Shown in pieces: positions 1 to 13,700 of a stretch of DNA of 64,000 nucleotides. The stretch covers positions 7,148,001 to 7,212,000 of the forward strand of contig OX387201.1 in NCBI GenBank assembly GCA_947561715.1. Direction: 5' to 3'. Positions within the stretch are counted from its first letter, which is position 1. Each line of letters starts with the position of its first letter. Both the position numbers and the translations under genes were made by a program. The notes below the pieces were generated by a model. The model saw only the letters and a list, made by a program, of their open reading frames with translations, searched no databases and was not told the DNA's origin. The DNA is from Ascidia mentula (Eukaryota > Chordata > Ascidiacea > Phlebobranchia > Ascidiidae).

Positions 1-125
1 TAAACGCCACACAATTACACATATATATATGTAAGGTTGATTAGGAAGTTAATAGGCCATGACACATTGACATGACGCAAATTCTCAAATTTCGCATTTG
101 TTTTTTCGGGGGAAAAACAACTCAC

Positions 126-3100
126 TTCCTGTGCGAATGTCGATCATTTTGACCCAGTCAATTCGGTAAAAGGGTGGAAGAATCATCATATACGCGTTGA
201 GGACAGCGAGGTATGCAATGAAGAATAGAAGACTTGTGTAGTAAACGTATCTCCCGTATCTGCGCCATTTGTAGTTGAGCAGACCGGTGACGATGGGATG
301 AAGCAGAAGAGTTTCGCACTTTGAAGCAACCTGTGGGTGGACATATCATCTCAGTGCATTGGTGCAACACAAAATGCAAATAATGTGTCGACTGGATGTA
401 ATGGCATTTTAGGTGCGAAAACTCATTGAAAAAAATGTGAAAACAAATATGGCTTTTTAATAGTGGTTGACATTAACTCGTAATGTAATTTGCCTTTGCT
501 AGTTCAAATAATCAATTATCCATTTTATCTGTATTTGGTCGTGTGTGTCACGATCGTATCGACATTATGACCTTGTATGCGCTTGCATGCGCTTGCATGC
601 ATTACAAACTAATTAAGCCATTATGTTTGTAATATCCAAACATTTCATCTTTGTCACATAATCCCCGTGGACGTACCATAATTTTCAGGGGATGATTTTG
701 TTGCAAGACATCCGAGTCAGTGTCGTAGGTGTAAGCATCGGGGGTAAGTTGATCGTGTTCGTCGTAGACCTAAGACACAAATGCGCGTTGGCAAACGTAG
801 TCACAAATCCGGGAGCTGGAGGCGAACAACCGCAAATCACTGTTCAGTCAGACGGCTCGTGCGCTACTCAAACATAGCACGGGCCAGCCAAAGGTGAAGC
901 TACAGTTGCGGTTGTTTTAAAGGCATGAAGAAAGGGCCTAAGCAACTGTTACCGTATAGTGGTTATCGTCGACGAGCGCGGCGTTTTCCAAGTTTGCGCT
1001 GGTAGGTCGTCCCGTGTCCAACTTGTCGAGCCACTCGGTTGAGGCATACATGTCGTCAAAAAATTCGTAGAGAAGAGTTATCTGTAAACAATAATGAATA
1101 TGAAAAAGATTAATATGTGAACTGCCATTCAAGGTTATTTGCTTGAAGTACATGCTTTAACGCGCTTTTCTCAAGATTTTCCTGAAAGCCCATTAAAACT
1201 ACTTCATTTTTCCTTAAATTAAAACTAATTTAGGATGGACTTGTCAGGGCAAAAGGATTTTACCATTCCATCGTGTGCGCGTCATTCGCTTTGTGTTTGT
1301 TAACAAACCGCAAAAATATACTTTGATGTGTGACCTTTTCACAGCCATTCGCAAAGTACATATCTTGACAGTGCATATGTCGCGGTAGTGAATTCCTATA
1401 CCACGGTCAACGTCCTTCGTAGGATTTTATAACCCCGACTTTATAGCGAAATATTCCTTTCTTGTGCAAATAAAAATTGTTACGGGGTTATGCCTTTCAT
1501 AGCTATGTACTTGAAAGTAACGAAAAGCGGTTTTACCATATAGTTTGTAATCAGTTTTGCGCATTTCTGTAATGACATTGCTTTCAACAATTGGAAGGGC
1601 CGTCAGATGACCATATCTGGCTCATGGTAATCACATAATTTTGCAACCAACCGCGTAGTTGTCATCTTCTGGCTTCTTGCTGTTGTCACTAATGCACTGG
1701 TTACACACAATTTCCGCCATATCCTCCATTTTCATGATAAGCTTGCGCATCGGAGTGGTAAGACGCCCTATCGAAATTGCGCAAAGAGTTATTCAGCAGC
1801 GTGTTGGCAAACGGAAAGCTTCATGCAACAAGCGAACAAACGATTCTTTCAACATTTTTTCTACACATTTCTTCATCGTTGCAAATTAGTTTCACGTGCT
1901 CATACCAGACACGGGGTGGATGACGGCGTTTTTCAGCGACTGCTTCCAAGTTTCGTGCTTGATGAGCGCCAGAACGCACTCTTTCTGAGAGAAGTCGATG
2001 GCGTAGTCTAACGCGTTGCGACCGTCAGCCGAACGAAATGTGACGTCAGCCTTCCATTGCAGCAGCAAGTTGATCATGTCCACGTGACCACGTTGACAGG
2101 CTAAGTGAAGAGCGCAGATCTGTAGATATCGTATTGGAACGTCAATGGCATTGAATAGAAAGTTGCATTATAGCGGACAGCTTCTGGTACATACATGTCC
2201 AAATATGGCACTAGAAATAACCATATTAAAACTGATAGCATGCCTTGCAAAAACAGTACACCCACCGACTAATAAGCATGCTTTCACGTTAAAGCAAATA
2301 GCGACATTTGCCTTTGTGTGGCCTATTGAGATGATACAGAAGACGGAATTGTCTTCCGCGACGAAGCAGGCAACGCAGGTACAGTAAATTCAGATCGTGC
2401 GTAAATGCGTTTGTGCGGCGAAACATCGCTTCAAAGATATTAGCCGCAAAGCAAAGGGTGTATTTTTGGAAGGTGCCAGACGTGACTGAGTCTCACGTGT
2501 TCAATGTAAACCCCGAATATTACACAGATGCCAGTCTCCGGGAAATAAGCATTGCCTTATAAATATTGAAACAGCATACTGGGTGGATCCAAAATAATAA
2601 ATATGCATCAAATTTACATATTGCGCTAAAAACTAAATGAAAGTGGGTTTGTTGTTTATTGTGCCAACGTCATTCCATAAAAAATGTAATCAATATACAG
2701 ACGAGGGGGTGGGATTTCCATCGTTACGTTTGTTGCCGATGCTATACGAAACCGCATCTTTTGCCTACATATGTCAGGTAAACATGAGTACACGTATATC
2801 AGGCGGTTGGGACCGGTGGCTCTTATCATGTTGGGCAATGGGGAATGTCGCTAAAAATACGTTGAAAAGCTGAAAGATGCAAACTCTTGTGGCTTATATG
2901 TGCCGAAGTTTCATTGTGGGAGACAGAAGTAATACGCACACCATTCAAGCTAACTTAGTTTAAGTCTTAAAAACGTTCTTTGTTGAACACATTTTGCTGC
3001 GCACGTGCCAGTGAAAGTGAACATTATGGACCCCATAATGAACACAGAGCAAGTTTCAAGGCACCAACCACTAGCCTAGAAGTCCATTCAAAGTGTATAA

Positions 3101-6100
3101 GGTGCATTGTAATCTAGTTATACGCTTACCTTATGAAACTGAAAAATGTGGATGCAAATAAAAAACAAAGCGATAAATGAAATCGTGGTTATGGCAATGC
3201 ACACACGACGTTAGTACACCGAAAACACGACAACAAAATACCTTTTGCATGCCATGAAAAGAACATATGTCAAGGCTGTATGACTTTGGTTAGCAATCAA
3301 TCTTAACCAACCACAAGCTTACCTTTCCACCCATGTATCCCGCCTGTATGGTTTAAGGAGAACACGTTATGGTTGTCATATGAACCGCCCCCCCGGAACA
3401 ACGTTGTGACGTCATTTAACCCGACATTTACGATTGTTTAAAGATCGTAGCATGGCAATATTATTGCTGTAAGTTCTTACGCCGTTTGGTGGTCAAAGGC
3501 CGCAATACTGGGAAACTTTGACCAAGAAATTTTCCCTGTACCTGGTATATGCGCTAGGCACTTAAATCAAGAAGTACACATCCTGTTCAAGCGCACGGCA
3601 GTTTTCCTAGAACGCCTAAAGTTTGCGGTGCAACTGAAGGCACTAAGTTTTGGGAAATGCCACAAAAGGACAGAGAGATTGCGGCGAATGCCATGTGTGC
3701 TCTCTCGTTAATCATTGTTCAGGCAACCCAGACGTTATTCCATTAACCGACATGGTCCGTTTCCAACGAAGTTTGACTGGTTATTGCGCCGCGATTTGTC
3801 AAGTATATTAACGTTTTTATGAGGTCCTAGTGGTCTTTAATCCCTATGGCAAAGTTTGTCAAGCTATTAGGGTATGTACATCCTTAAAATTCCAAAGAAA
3901 CCAAATACCATTATTCAACCACCAGCAGACCAAGTCAAGCAAAATGGATGCTTGAGAAATCCACATTAACAGACATTTATGATTAAACGAGCCTTGACAT
4001 AATTGCAATCGGCATAACTCTCCGATTATTTGACTTCTTTCTGTAACCTTGGTCTGAATATTTTACGCCACTAAAACCACGTATAACCGTTGGCACATAC
4101 CTTAATCTTCCCCTTTGGCTGCACACTGGCCCCAAACTCAAGCAGGGCCCGTGCAGGCTTTACCCAACCGTAAGCAGCGGCGCAGTCCAGAGGCGTCCAC
4201 TGCTTCGCATTCCTCATCTCGATGTTTGCGCCCAACTGTATCAACCTGAGAGGCGTCAAGTAATTTGAATAAGCGATTATTATATTAGTTTTCTAGGTGA
4301 TTTAAAGCTTAACAATGTGCTTGTAATGGGTTTTGGTGTTTCAAGATTTTGGTTCTCACATCATGGCCAAAGGAAAAGGGTTGCTATGTATGACACCACT
4401 CCTACAAACACGCGCGGTATCAAAACCGCTAAGCAATCCGAAACTTACAGCGAAACGGATCTCAAGTTTCCGCCTATGGCCGCAAGATGAAGAGCTGTGT
4501 TGGATTCTTCGTCGCCAGAGTTGATGATCGATCGGTCGCGGTTTACAAGATCCGGGATGATGGCGTCGTGACCGTGAAGGGCTGCCATATGCAACGTGGT
4601 CCTATCGTCGTCGTTCTTTATGTCGGCTGCAGCTCGGTAATCCAACAGTAGCTGCAAATAGTTGCGTATTCGTGTACGATGTTTCAAACAACAGGGACCT
4701 CAGATTTTTGTTACTGTACTCAATTCGAAATTTTTTAAGTACTATAGGCATGGTCAAGATGTAAAATGGTTACCGTGGACCTAATTGTGCACTAACATGT
4801 GCTCTAAGTTCGTAGAGGCTGTCTCGCTTAGGACTTGCATGGCGTCACCGCATGCACACAACTCAGTCCATCACTGAGTCCATCACGGATGGGCAGCATG
4901 TTTGAACCCAAATACCGCCACGAGCGTTTAAAAAAAATTCAGATTTGCGTGCGAACGGAATTCATGCAAGACCCGGCCTACCTTTACAGTGGACGCGTGA
5001 CCCTTTACTGAGGCCAAGTGAAGAGCAGTGTTGTTGTATTTGTCGCGTTCCTCAATCATCAACCGGATCTTGCTCTTTTGTAGAAGTAACTGACAAACAA
5101 CATGGCGCGAATTATAACAGACGTAGTAAATACGTTCCAGTTGTGTTGTAGTGCACCGAATGTTTTTCGATAGGTTAGAATGAATTAATCTAACGGATGG
5201 GTGTTAAGGTTTGGAGCAGAGTTGAAAAATGCCCCAAGAAGCAACAAACTATTAAGTCATCTGCGTATTTAATTATAATCAAGATTTTCCTTGAAAAGTT
5301 ATTTGTGTCTGGTTTGGGTTTAACCTCATAAATATCCATTTTGTTTGACGAAAAATTGTTGGATTTTATCACAATTTATCAAACAAAGGAATGTCAGTAA
5401 CTGTTTCCTTCGTCAAACCTGTATCGCATCCGTTCGGTCTTCTTCGGCAGCCCACATGAGACATGTTCGGTCGTCCTTGTCCGTTTCAGTAACGTCTGCG
5501 TTGTACTTAAGCAACCAACTGAGTGTCTCCAAATGCCCGAAACGAGATCCGTACAAAAGAGGTGACATGAAGTCTGTGTCTTTGAGCTCGACGTTTGCGC
5601 CGCTGGAACACGAAAAAACAATTACATGAAACCAACTACAGCGTACAGCCACTTGAAATTAGTGCCTTAATGCAGTGACTTAACACAAGGAAAGGACTAA
5701 AATACAATGTAAACGCAGTGGCTCCGAACTTTTTCAGCAATGCATGTGGGTAGCAAACCACGGCCCAGTTTAAAGATACCTTCTTTCCCACTTTTAGATT
5801 CTTCAGTTTCAATAACTTGCCATTGCGATTAGCGGTTTTGAATATCGTATCGATCATTCTGTTCTTACTGCTGTTGGATGTGTATCGGTAACGGGTTATT
5901 AACAATATCAGATTATCAAGCGGCAATTTGCATATTGAACAGCCACTTTAAGCAGAAATGTTTGGCGCACTTACTTGTCCAGTAGATATTTCACAATAAT
6001 GTGAGCGTTATGTTGGCAAGCGAGCAAGAGGGGAGTGACAAGACCGGAGTTCCGGGCATTCACGTCCGCGCCTTCCTTCATCAAAAGCTTCACAATTTCG

Positions 6101-9100
6101 AGGGTGTTGGATTGAACGGCGAGATGAAGACAGGAATCGTCGCGTGATCGAACGCACGTTACCATGCTGCCGAGGTCTGTGAAAACGCAGGAAATTGCTG
6201 CATATGTTTGGTGCGGTTTATGGTTAATCGTAAACGGAAAGAGGAGCTTGTCAGTTTCTTTCACTTGATTTGTTGTCAAGTCAACGGCTGAGGAAACGTT
6301 TTGTCATTAAGGCGAACGACGCCGTGAAGTTTTATCACAAGGCCGACGCGAATTAGCAAGGCAATAAAATGTGATATTTGATCGATATGTGAGGAAATCT
6401 GTTGTGTAATTGTATTTGTGTATCGCGACCACAGCCATAAAATCGTGCTACAAGGGCTTTAAACGCATCATTTACACCTCTTACCCAGGCAACATTGCAA
6501 TTAATATGAAGCTGATACATACTGGCTGCCTTAGACTTCTCAATGCAGAATTCCACTAAAGGAAGATGACCATTTTCTACAGCCAGATGAAGGGGTAGGT
6601 TCTTTTCTCCATCACGATCCTGCAGCAACTGCGCAGATCCGGCTGCAGCAAGAATGCATGTTTGTTATTAAAGGAAAATGGCAGGTTAAAATTGCTGCCA
6701 GAAGATCGGTTCGACGAATTTCAATTTCGCGGTTTTCTTATCACTGTAATCGCACGTATCCCGAGGGCAGGATCGAGTTCACCGTGAATCGCTGTGTCAA
6801 CGGAATGTAAAACTATTATTAATTTCACGACATTCTGTTACAACTCTCCCCTATCATCCCCAAAATTGAACGTCAGAAGGAAGTGACGCATATTGGCGAT
6901 AAATCAAAAGTCACGTTGTAAATTTATAAGTCATAGAAAGTCCAAGTCGTTTTTCTCAAATGTTCCATCAACGACATCAAAGGATACACAATCCCAATTT
7001 CAAACAGGCCTGACAAATTGACGCCTGCGGGTGCCTGGCAACAAAACAAATGACACGAAATTTATCTTGGTGAGCAGGAAGTAACCATTTGACGTTTGTG
7101 GAAGACGTCGCTCACCTGTCACTGATAGGCCGACTCGCTAACCTCGCTTCGACACTTACAATATGTTCTAAACAAACTACCTTCGACAGGTTGCGATGAG
7201 CTTATGGAAGCCATCTGGTCGGCGGCGTTGATTTGAATATCGCGCGTGCCGTTGCGGCTTGGCTGTATCGAGACTTCTTTGCCGCCATTGCTCTTCCCGT
7301 TTTCATCCGACGATGTTTTTTGCCGCTGGTTCAGTGCCTCCTGCGCCATGCCGTCGGCCTTCTCCAAAAGTATTTTCGCAATCTGCGGGCGAAGAAGTTA
7401 ATGCAATGTATTTGACGCACTGGAACACAAGCGTTTAATGAAAATTTAAACTGGAAATAATTGCAGTAAATTTGTATGCTGTATTTGAAAATGAGCGTTT
7501 CGAATTTTCGAAAAGACATGTTGGTAACTGCTTGCTAAACTTCTGCCCCATCCTTTGTGTATTCCTAACAGTCAAGCACCATTTATGTTTGCTTTGTGGC
7601 TCGGTTGACGTAGGATAATATATGAAGCACCTCTTCTCGGTGCTTGTATGAATCATGATAAGTTCAACACTGACATATACGTTGGGCTTTTACCTCCATC
7701 GAACCTTCTGCACAGGCCAGGTGGAATGGTGTGGTGACGTCTTTGTCTCTGCAGCGAAGATTGGCTCCCGCTTCAATAAGGAGACGTACGATGGAGCGAT
7801 GACCGTACAAGCATGCGATATGCAAAGCGGTCATTCCCTGATGGTCAGTCATCTGTCGCGGATTAAATGAAGACGTGTAAACAACAAGTCTCATGGAACA
7901 AGTCAGCGAATAGAATAAAGAATGAGCTCGTGCAAAAACATAAGGCTCCCAAAACAATTTAATGGATTTTGCTAATGTACAAATGCAAAGGCAATTTTAC
8001 TGAATGTGTACAAATGCACATTACAGTTTTCTAATAATATTTGTAGGTAAACACCAACGAATTTCCTACCTCGAGTGCCAAACCTTGACAGGCCAGGAGT
8101 TCGCGCACAGCAGAAGTGTTGCCCCGTGTACAGGCTTGATGCAGGGGTGTGAGGCCCATGGCATCCTTAGCGTTTACCTGAGCCCCATTTTTCACCAGCA
8201 ACTCGAGACAACTGAACGACTCCTCAGGCGGAAGCTCTTCCTCGTCGGAACTCGAATCTTGTTGCTGGAGAAATATTGATAAAATGTGTTTTTTTTTGTG
8301 TAACAGCGCCATGTAATGTTTTAATTGCAAGTGTGGGCGACCACGATGTAACCTTTTGAGAAAGTTCGGTGCTGCAATTACAGCTAAATATACATGTATG
8401 TGTATGAAGACTTGTGAAACATTAAGCTTCTCACAATCTCAGCGCATGTGATATGCGGCTACATACTGATTGGCGTTACCGTTCTGTTTGTGTTTGGGTA
8501 TTAGTGCCAGGCGATGTTTATCAAGAGAGTCAACAGTTCACAGTAAAAATACCTTGCAAGTTCAACAAAAAGACATGTGTTTTGACATGCAGTTTGATTA
8601 GACTGACTGGTGTCAAAGGAGAAAAACTAATACGTAAACGTCGAAAAACGGAAAGTGTAACTTTACCTGCTCTTCCGTACTTCCCTGTGACACCACCGGG
8701 GCCTTCTTCTTGTACTTTGCGATAAAGTGCAGGGGGGTGGCGTCGTCCTCGCCCTTCGCTTGAACACCTAAACACGTAAATATCGCGGTGAGCCGACGGA
8801 CAGATATCAACACAAACGGGTGTTAGAGGTTTGTTTTGCAAACCGCATAAGCGTGACCGAAAGTGTGATAACATCTCCCACTGCTCCCGGAATAGAAACC
8901 ACGCAGCGGTCGCATGCAAAAAAAATCTTGCATTGTACTTACTGCCTCCGTTTTTGATGAGGTAATTAATCATGTGATAGTGGTTGTACCGGGCGGCGTA
9001 ATGCATCGGAGTCAGTTTGGAATCGTCTTTTTGGTTGAGACGCTTCTTGCGTTGCTGCAACTGAGAGAAGCGCTCCAGCAGTTTGCCCATAAGCATAACG

Positions 9101-10714
9101 TCACCTTCTCGTGCGACCTGCGATATTTAAATTGGTTTTAAAACGCCCATGGCACATATGTGCCGATTGTTGGCGTTTCTCTACTGCACGGCATTATACG
9201 GAAGACACAACTTGAACGAAAAATCAACAAGTTTAAAAACTGGATCGTCTTTTATGTGTGAAATCACTCTCAGCCTCCTTCTTCCAAAACACCGCGGCCA
9301 GCAAAGCAGCCGAGTGTACAAGGTTTTTGTTTTGTCGAAAGATGACCCACGGGTGTGGCTATTCGGTCCAAATGAATGATTAACGGCGTCACAACATCAG
9401 AGAGTTTGTCTTGAATGAATGAAAACAGGAGTTGCGGGGCGCAGTTTATATTTAACAGCATACCAGTAAACTGGGTGTTAAAAGGCGACTAAAGGTTGTA
9501 CATAATTATGCCATGTGTGATACCCCGATCGACGTCAAAAGCAATGAACTCCATTGAACCGAGGAATAACGCCTTTATGTGAATTTTTTTGTCGATTCTA
9601 CGCTCTGTTGAGTCGGGTTAAACCTGGAGGCATTAAAATTGCTGGCACTTGCGCAGTGTTGTCTGGAACTTAATTTCTTCAATGATGATTATGTATCTTT
9701 AACAACGAAAAACATATTTAAAAAAACTTTTGTATGTTGTGCTATATAGAGTAGTGCAGGTTTGACGTTAAAATTGCTAAAATCTTCTGTTACTTAACTT
9801 TCTTTGTGGCCTTTAAGGATCTGTACCCGTCTGCCTTGCATGACCTATCCCGCTAACAATTTGTGACGAAATCTGAACACGTGTGACCCAGCCATGGAAC
9901 TCGGTACATGGCCGTGGCTGTGTGCTGTTGTTCCGTATGCGAAAACCGCATAACAACCGCATAAAAAAGTTAATTTAAACGCGACTGGTTTCAAAAGGAT
10001 ACAGGCACTGAGTCAAAGGAAAATATTGACACCAAGTCATAAACTTCCAATTACCCGTGGCTGTTGTTTCCTCCCTCACATGGCCATACAGCTAAATTTA
10101 GCGGGTTATGTGAAGAAGATTACTGCTGAAGAGGCGTGACAGCGACGGGGCCACGAAGCGAAGCCAACCGCGTCAGCCATCGCAATAACTATATTTTTGT
10201 ACCTGCCAAACTGCCAATTTTGTGGTGGCGTTTTGCGAGCATCAGGTCAAACGGCACAAAATGGGTCATTTCAGTTGAGCACTTCTGCAATCAGTATCAT
10301 ACGAAATACAATTGATTTAAGCGAGTGTTTTCCAAGTTTTATTACCATACAATGATTGCGTAACCCACTGTTTCCACAGCTGTGCCACGATATCTTTGTT
10401 TTTTTACCTATAGCTTGGTGTGACCAATACAAAAACGGCGCCTTTGACGCACCGATGTGCATGGGCCTTTGGTTGGACACCAGACCAGAATTTCACAATT
10501 CGCACAGTATCTAAAAAAATATTACCTGGTGCAGGGTGAGGTTGGCCAGATCCGACTGTGTGTAGAATCGCATGTTGTCATATTGTTGTGGTTCTGCAGC
10601 AGCTGAGGCCGACGACGAGGCAGCCGGTTGCTGACTGAGCGCCGGGTTAATATTGGCCACGATGGCGGCCCCGAAAGCCTTTGTAGCCATCTTCGTTCTA
10701 TCTTTCAGTTCCAT
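126..10714 (-). CDS. TRPA1: TRPA1-type ankyrin-repeat cation channel, N-terminal 908 residues (3' end outside window)
   Basis: TRPA1 channels are plasma-membrane calcium-permeable sensors of irritants and temperature. I read 17 exons: 10526-10714, 8943-9117, 8667-8767, 8070-8264, 7694-7852, 7181-7382, 6523-6642, 5975-6176, 5419-5602, 4982-5074, 4449-4651, 4101-4245, 1906-2119, 1652-1767, 953-1081, 677-769, 126-330. All have AG/GT borders and compatible phases. The ATG at 10714 opens a 63-residue leader, followed by about 15 ankyrin repeats (residues ~93-715, e.g. MTALHIACLYGHRSIVRLL), a linker, then the pre-S1 motif NHPLKIMVASKCETLLLHP and helix S1 (VYYTSLLFFIAYLAVLN, ~870-890). The order and the pre-S1 motif identify TRPA1 rather than a generic ankyrin protein. 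Human TRPA1 reaches S1 near residue 718, so this N-terminus is about 150 residues longer. The longest introns (2120-4100 and 9118-10525) hold nothing I recognise. The donor at 1651 is the weakest. Confidence 0.92.
1906..9117 (-). other. TRPA1: TRPA1 ankyrin-repeat exons
   Basis: Twelve exons encode the cytosolic ankyrin stalk. Recurring G-x-TPLHxA and LLxxGAxV motifs are visible in almost every exon, e.g. LTPLHQACTRG, ALHLASVKGH, TTLHMAALHGH, TALHLAAIGGN and ALHLACQRGH. Two stretches break the pattern. An acidic run QQDSSSDEEELPPEE starts the exon at 8264. A Ser/Asn/Lys-rich loop of about 50 residues fills most of the exon at 7181-7382. Both look like flexible insertions between repeats. Confidence 0.88.
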
Positions 10715-13700
10715 TTTGAGTCAAATAGAAGCGTTTACAGTTTGGTAAACATTTTCAGTCTTAAGAAGTCTACACGGGACGATAAGAGAATCCGTTACGC
10801 CCGGACATGGGAATAAACTGGGAAAAATGTCACATAGAACACGAACTTATTTGTACGCACATAAATTATTGATCGAGGGCGGAACGTCCAGCTGGGGTCG
10901 TCCCGCCCATTCCTGAACCACCCACGTTCAAACCACAGTCATTTTTGCAAGGCAAAAGCGTTGACCTTTATCTCACTAAATTGCAATTCCGCGGCGACGA
11001 TTTTGACTTTGCGCCAAACCAAATAATATAGCTTGCCTCTATAGTTAAGAACTAAATCGACGCGCCCACGCAGAGGGGGCCTTTCAAGGGTACAAATGCG
11101 TGACTACTGCCAACCGCAGTGCGGTATAAAAACTGCGCATCCAGAGATCACGCGGTTCTGCAGCACGAAAGAAAGGCGATCTGTTCTGCAATTTTTTGTT
11201 GAAGATTCTTTTAATGTCGCTGTTCTGCATTTCACAATTCGGTTAGTTCATCAAGACCATTAATCACGATCGTGCTCTGGAAACAGCTCGACGTACAGGA
11301 AACTAGTCTCAAACTCGGTTGGACGCCGGCACCGAGACAAGCTTGTTGTGTCATTTTTTTCTCTATCTCGTATGCTGGTTGCTAACAAACACTTTCATGA
11401 AAAAAGTTTTGACCGTTTTGATGTACATTTCAACCTGTTCAAAAAACACTGACGTTCTCGCAGCTAATACTGAAGAGTCTACCAAAATAACATTAAATGG
11501 TCTCACCTGTTACACACCAACGAAAGTTTGTGTACTCCTATTGAACTGTTGATAAAACGAATCAAATGGTGATGCATTACCCACAAATTGGTACATGTCG
11601 TTCATTTTGTTATAAAAAATTATACAATTATTCATAAAGTGCTTGGGCACAACATGTGGGTCTGAAAATGGGTCAACAGACAAATTGACCATGTGATATG
11701 GTTAGCTCAATGAAATTTACCCCGTTCGCCGTAACGTTAAATTATATAAAGCACTTCTCTGTCACGATCTGCCAAGCGACCAATGCGTTTTGTGTTAGCG
11801 CAGAGTTAAAGAAATGAGTTTGAACAGGGGTCTCTCGCCTTTGCACTTTCGGATAGAAATTCGCAGGTCTTCGGAAGACGGCCATAAGGTTCGTGTCGCT
11901 TTGGCGAGAAGAACGTTAAGCGGACAAATATTTGCGCAAACATGACGATGTATAAGCCGCCTCTTGGAAAGCTTAGTACACTCGAAAATGGGAACATCTT
12001 TCAGTTCGTCCTGCGACCCGTTTAGACCAGCTTGTGATAGCGCAAGCTGTCATCCGGTCGACAAATGAACTGACATTCCAAGTGTTTGCCACGATTTAAC
12101 TCAACGCCAAAATTCCACATTTCCAGCAATTACAGAAATTAAACTAAACTCACTTAAAGACAAGCATTTCGCAGACGATGGCGTATAGCAGTGACTTGCA
12201 CTTGGTGGTTCTTACACCGTCATGGATTGGCTTTAACTACCGCACTGGTCGTAAAAACGTTAAGACGAGAGACGTCAAATATTTACCTTCACATGACTTA
12301 AGGCGGCTGCTGAGGGCATTCTCGTGTGTGCAAGATAGCGACTGTGAACGACGGCAAAAAAACGGGCGATATCGCACAGGGTGTTATTTTAAAGGGCGGA
12401 TCCCTTAAAGTTTTATTTGCAGGCGAGATTGAACCCCGGCCGCGGCGATTTGTACACACGGACATCGCGAAGGCATCTGGAACACAAAAGACTTCTACGG
12501 CAAGGGCGGACCATTTGCGTGATTACTGCTCGCCATCAATAACTACACCCCGTGCCCTTAAACACAAATTTCGGATCAAAGACGATTACATGCATTCCGG
12601 AGGGAGGCATTTCGAGATGCGAAACCGCCTGTTTACTGGAGAAATGTCCTCAAACACGTATTCGTGACCGAAGTTTCCTTTTGTAGCATGACGGCTCCAA
12701 TGCAATCAATCACAACAAGTATTCCTACTGCGAAAATTTACACCCTGTATGCGCTTTAAACATATTCCAACCACGATTGCAAGCCAAAGAAACTAAAGAA
12801 TTTTTTCTTGCTAAACCCGTACATAATGTTGCTCGAAAAAAAGACACAAACTTTAGGGTTACTGTCCGCAATCTTTCCTGTCAAGTAGACTCGCCGGTTC
12901 GTGACACAATCACACAGCTATCTTACTTCTTATGTGTTTAAAGCGCCCTGGGATTTTCTGCAATCGAGATCGTGGTATGCTTTTACTCTTGCCATTTTTC
13001 CCTAAGCCTTTTGCCGAAGGTGTGCCGATGTGATCTAAACTTGTACACAAGGTTGGGGTGAATAGACGTTATCACAAGGAGCATCGACTAACTGCCAGTC
13101 GCGCAGATGACAATCGCATTCCCGCCGCCCTTCTGTTTGGGCTGCCAAAAATTGCATAACGTTTTCTGTTCACAAGAGGAAACCTCTCTGTAAAGCAAGT
13201 AAATGGCTTTCCTGAACAGTTATTTTCATATGCACCAACTGAAGTCCCTTAAATCTAGTCATTTCCAACTACTCTAACCGGGTCACACCCCAGAGGCCGT
13301 ATCCTCCAACTAGTCAAGCCTCACTCTGGTTTGCCAAGGCAGAGATCAACCATATCGCCGGAAGCCGCACTGCCGATCTCGTTTCCTTATCCGTATCTGC
13401 GAGGCCAACGCAAAGTCAGCGAGCGTTTTTCCGTCGCTTTAGACTAAAGCCAAAGAGAGGAGAGAGGATTGGTGGTTCCATTGTGAGGCTTTTTCTCCTG
13501 GGTTGTATTGAACGACGTCACACGTTGAGGAGCTGTATAGCGCGTCCAGCCTACTTGGCAAATATCACAACTTTATCGGCCGCGGTCGTCGCTACGCTTA
13601 AAAGCAAGCATGCCCAGCGCGTGCTTCCAGAGTGAAATTGTCAAAAATGTACGAGATAACGCTGTGGCAATGTTTTTTCGATGGGTAAGCGTTTACAATC

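Noticed and set aside
576..600. Short direct repeat of GCGCTTGCAT
   Set aside because: Two copies of ten bases in a TRPA1 intron; too short to mean anything.
12178..12667. Plus-strand frames of 76 and 113 residues
   Set aside because: No domain, no splice context, mixed composition, and the two frames overlap each other; they look like chance in intergenic DNA.
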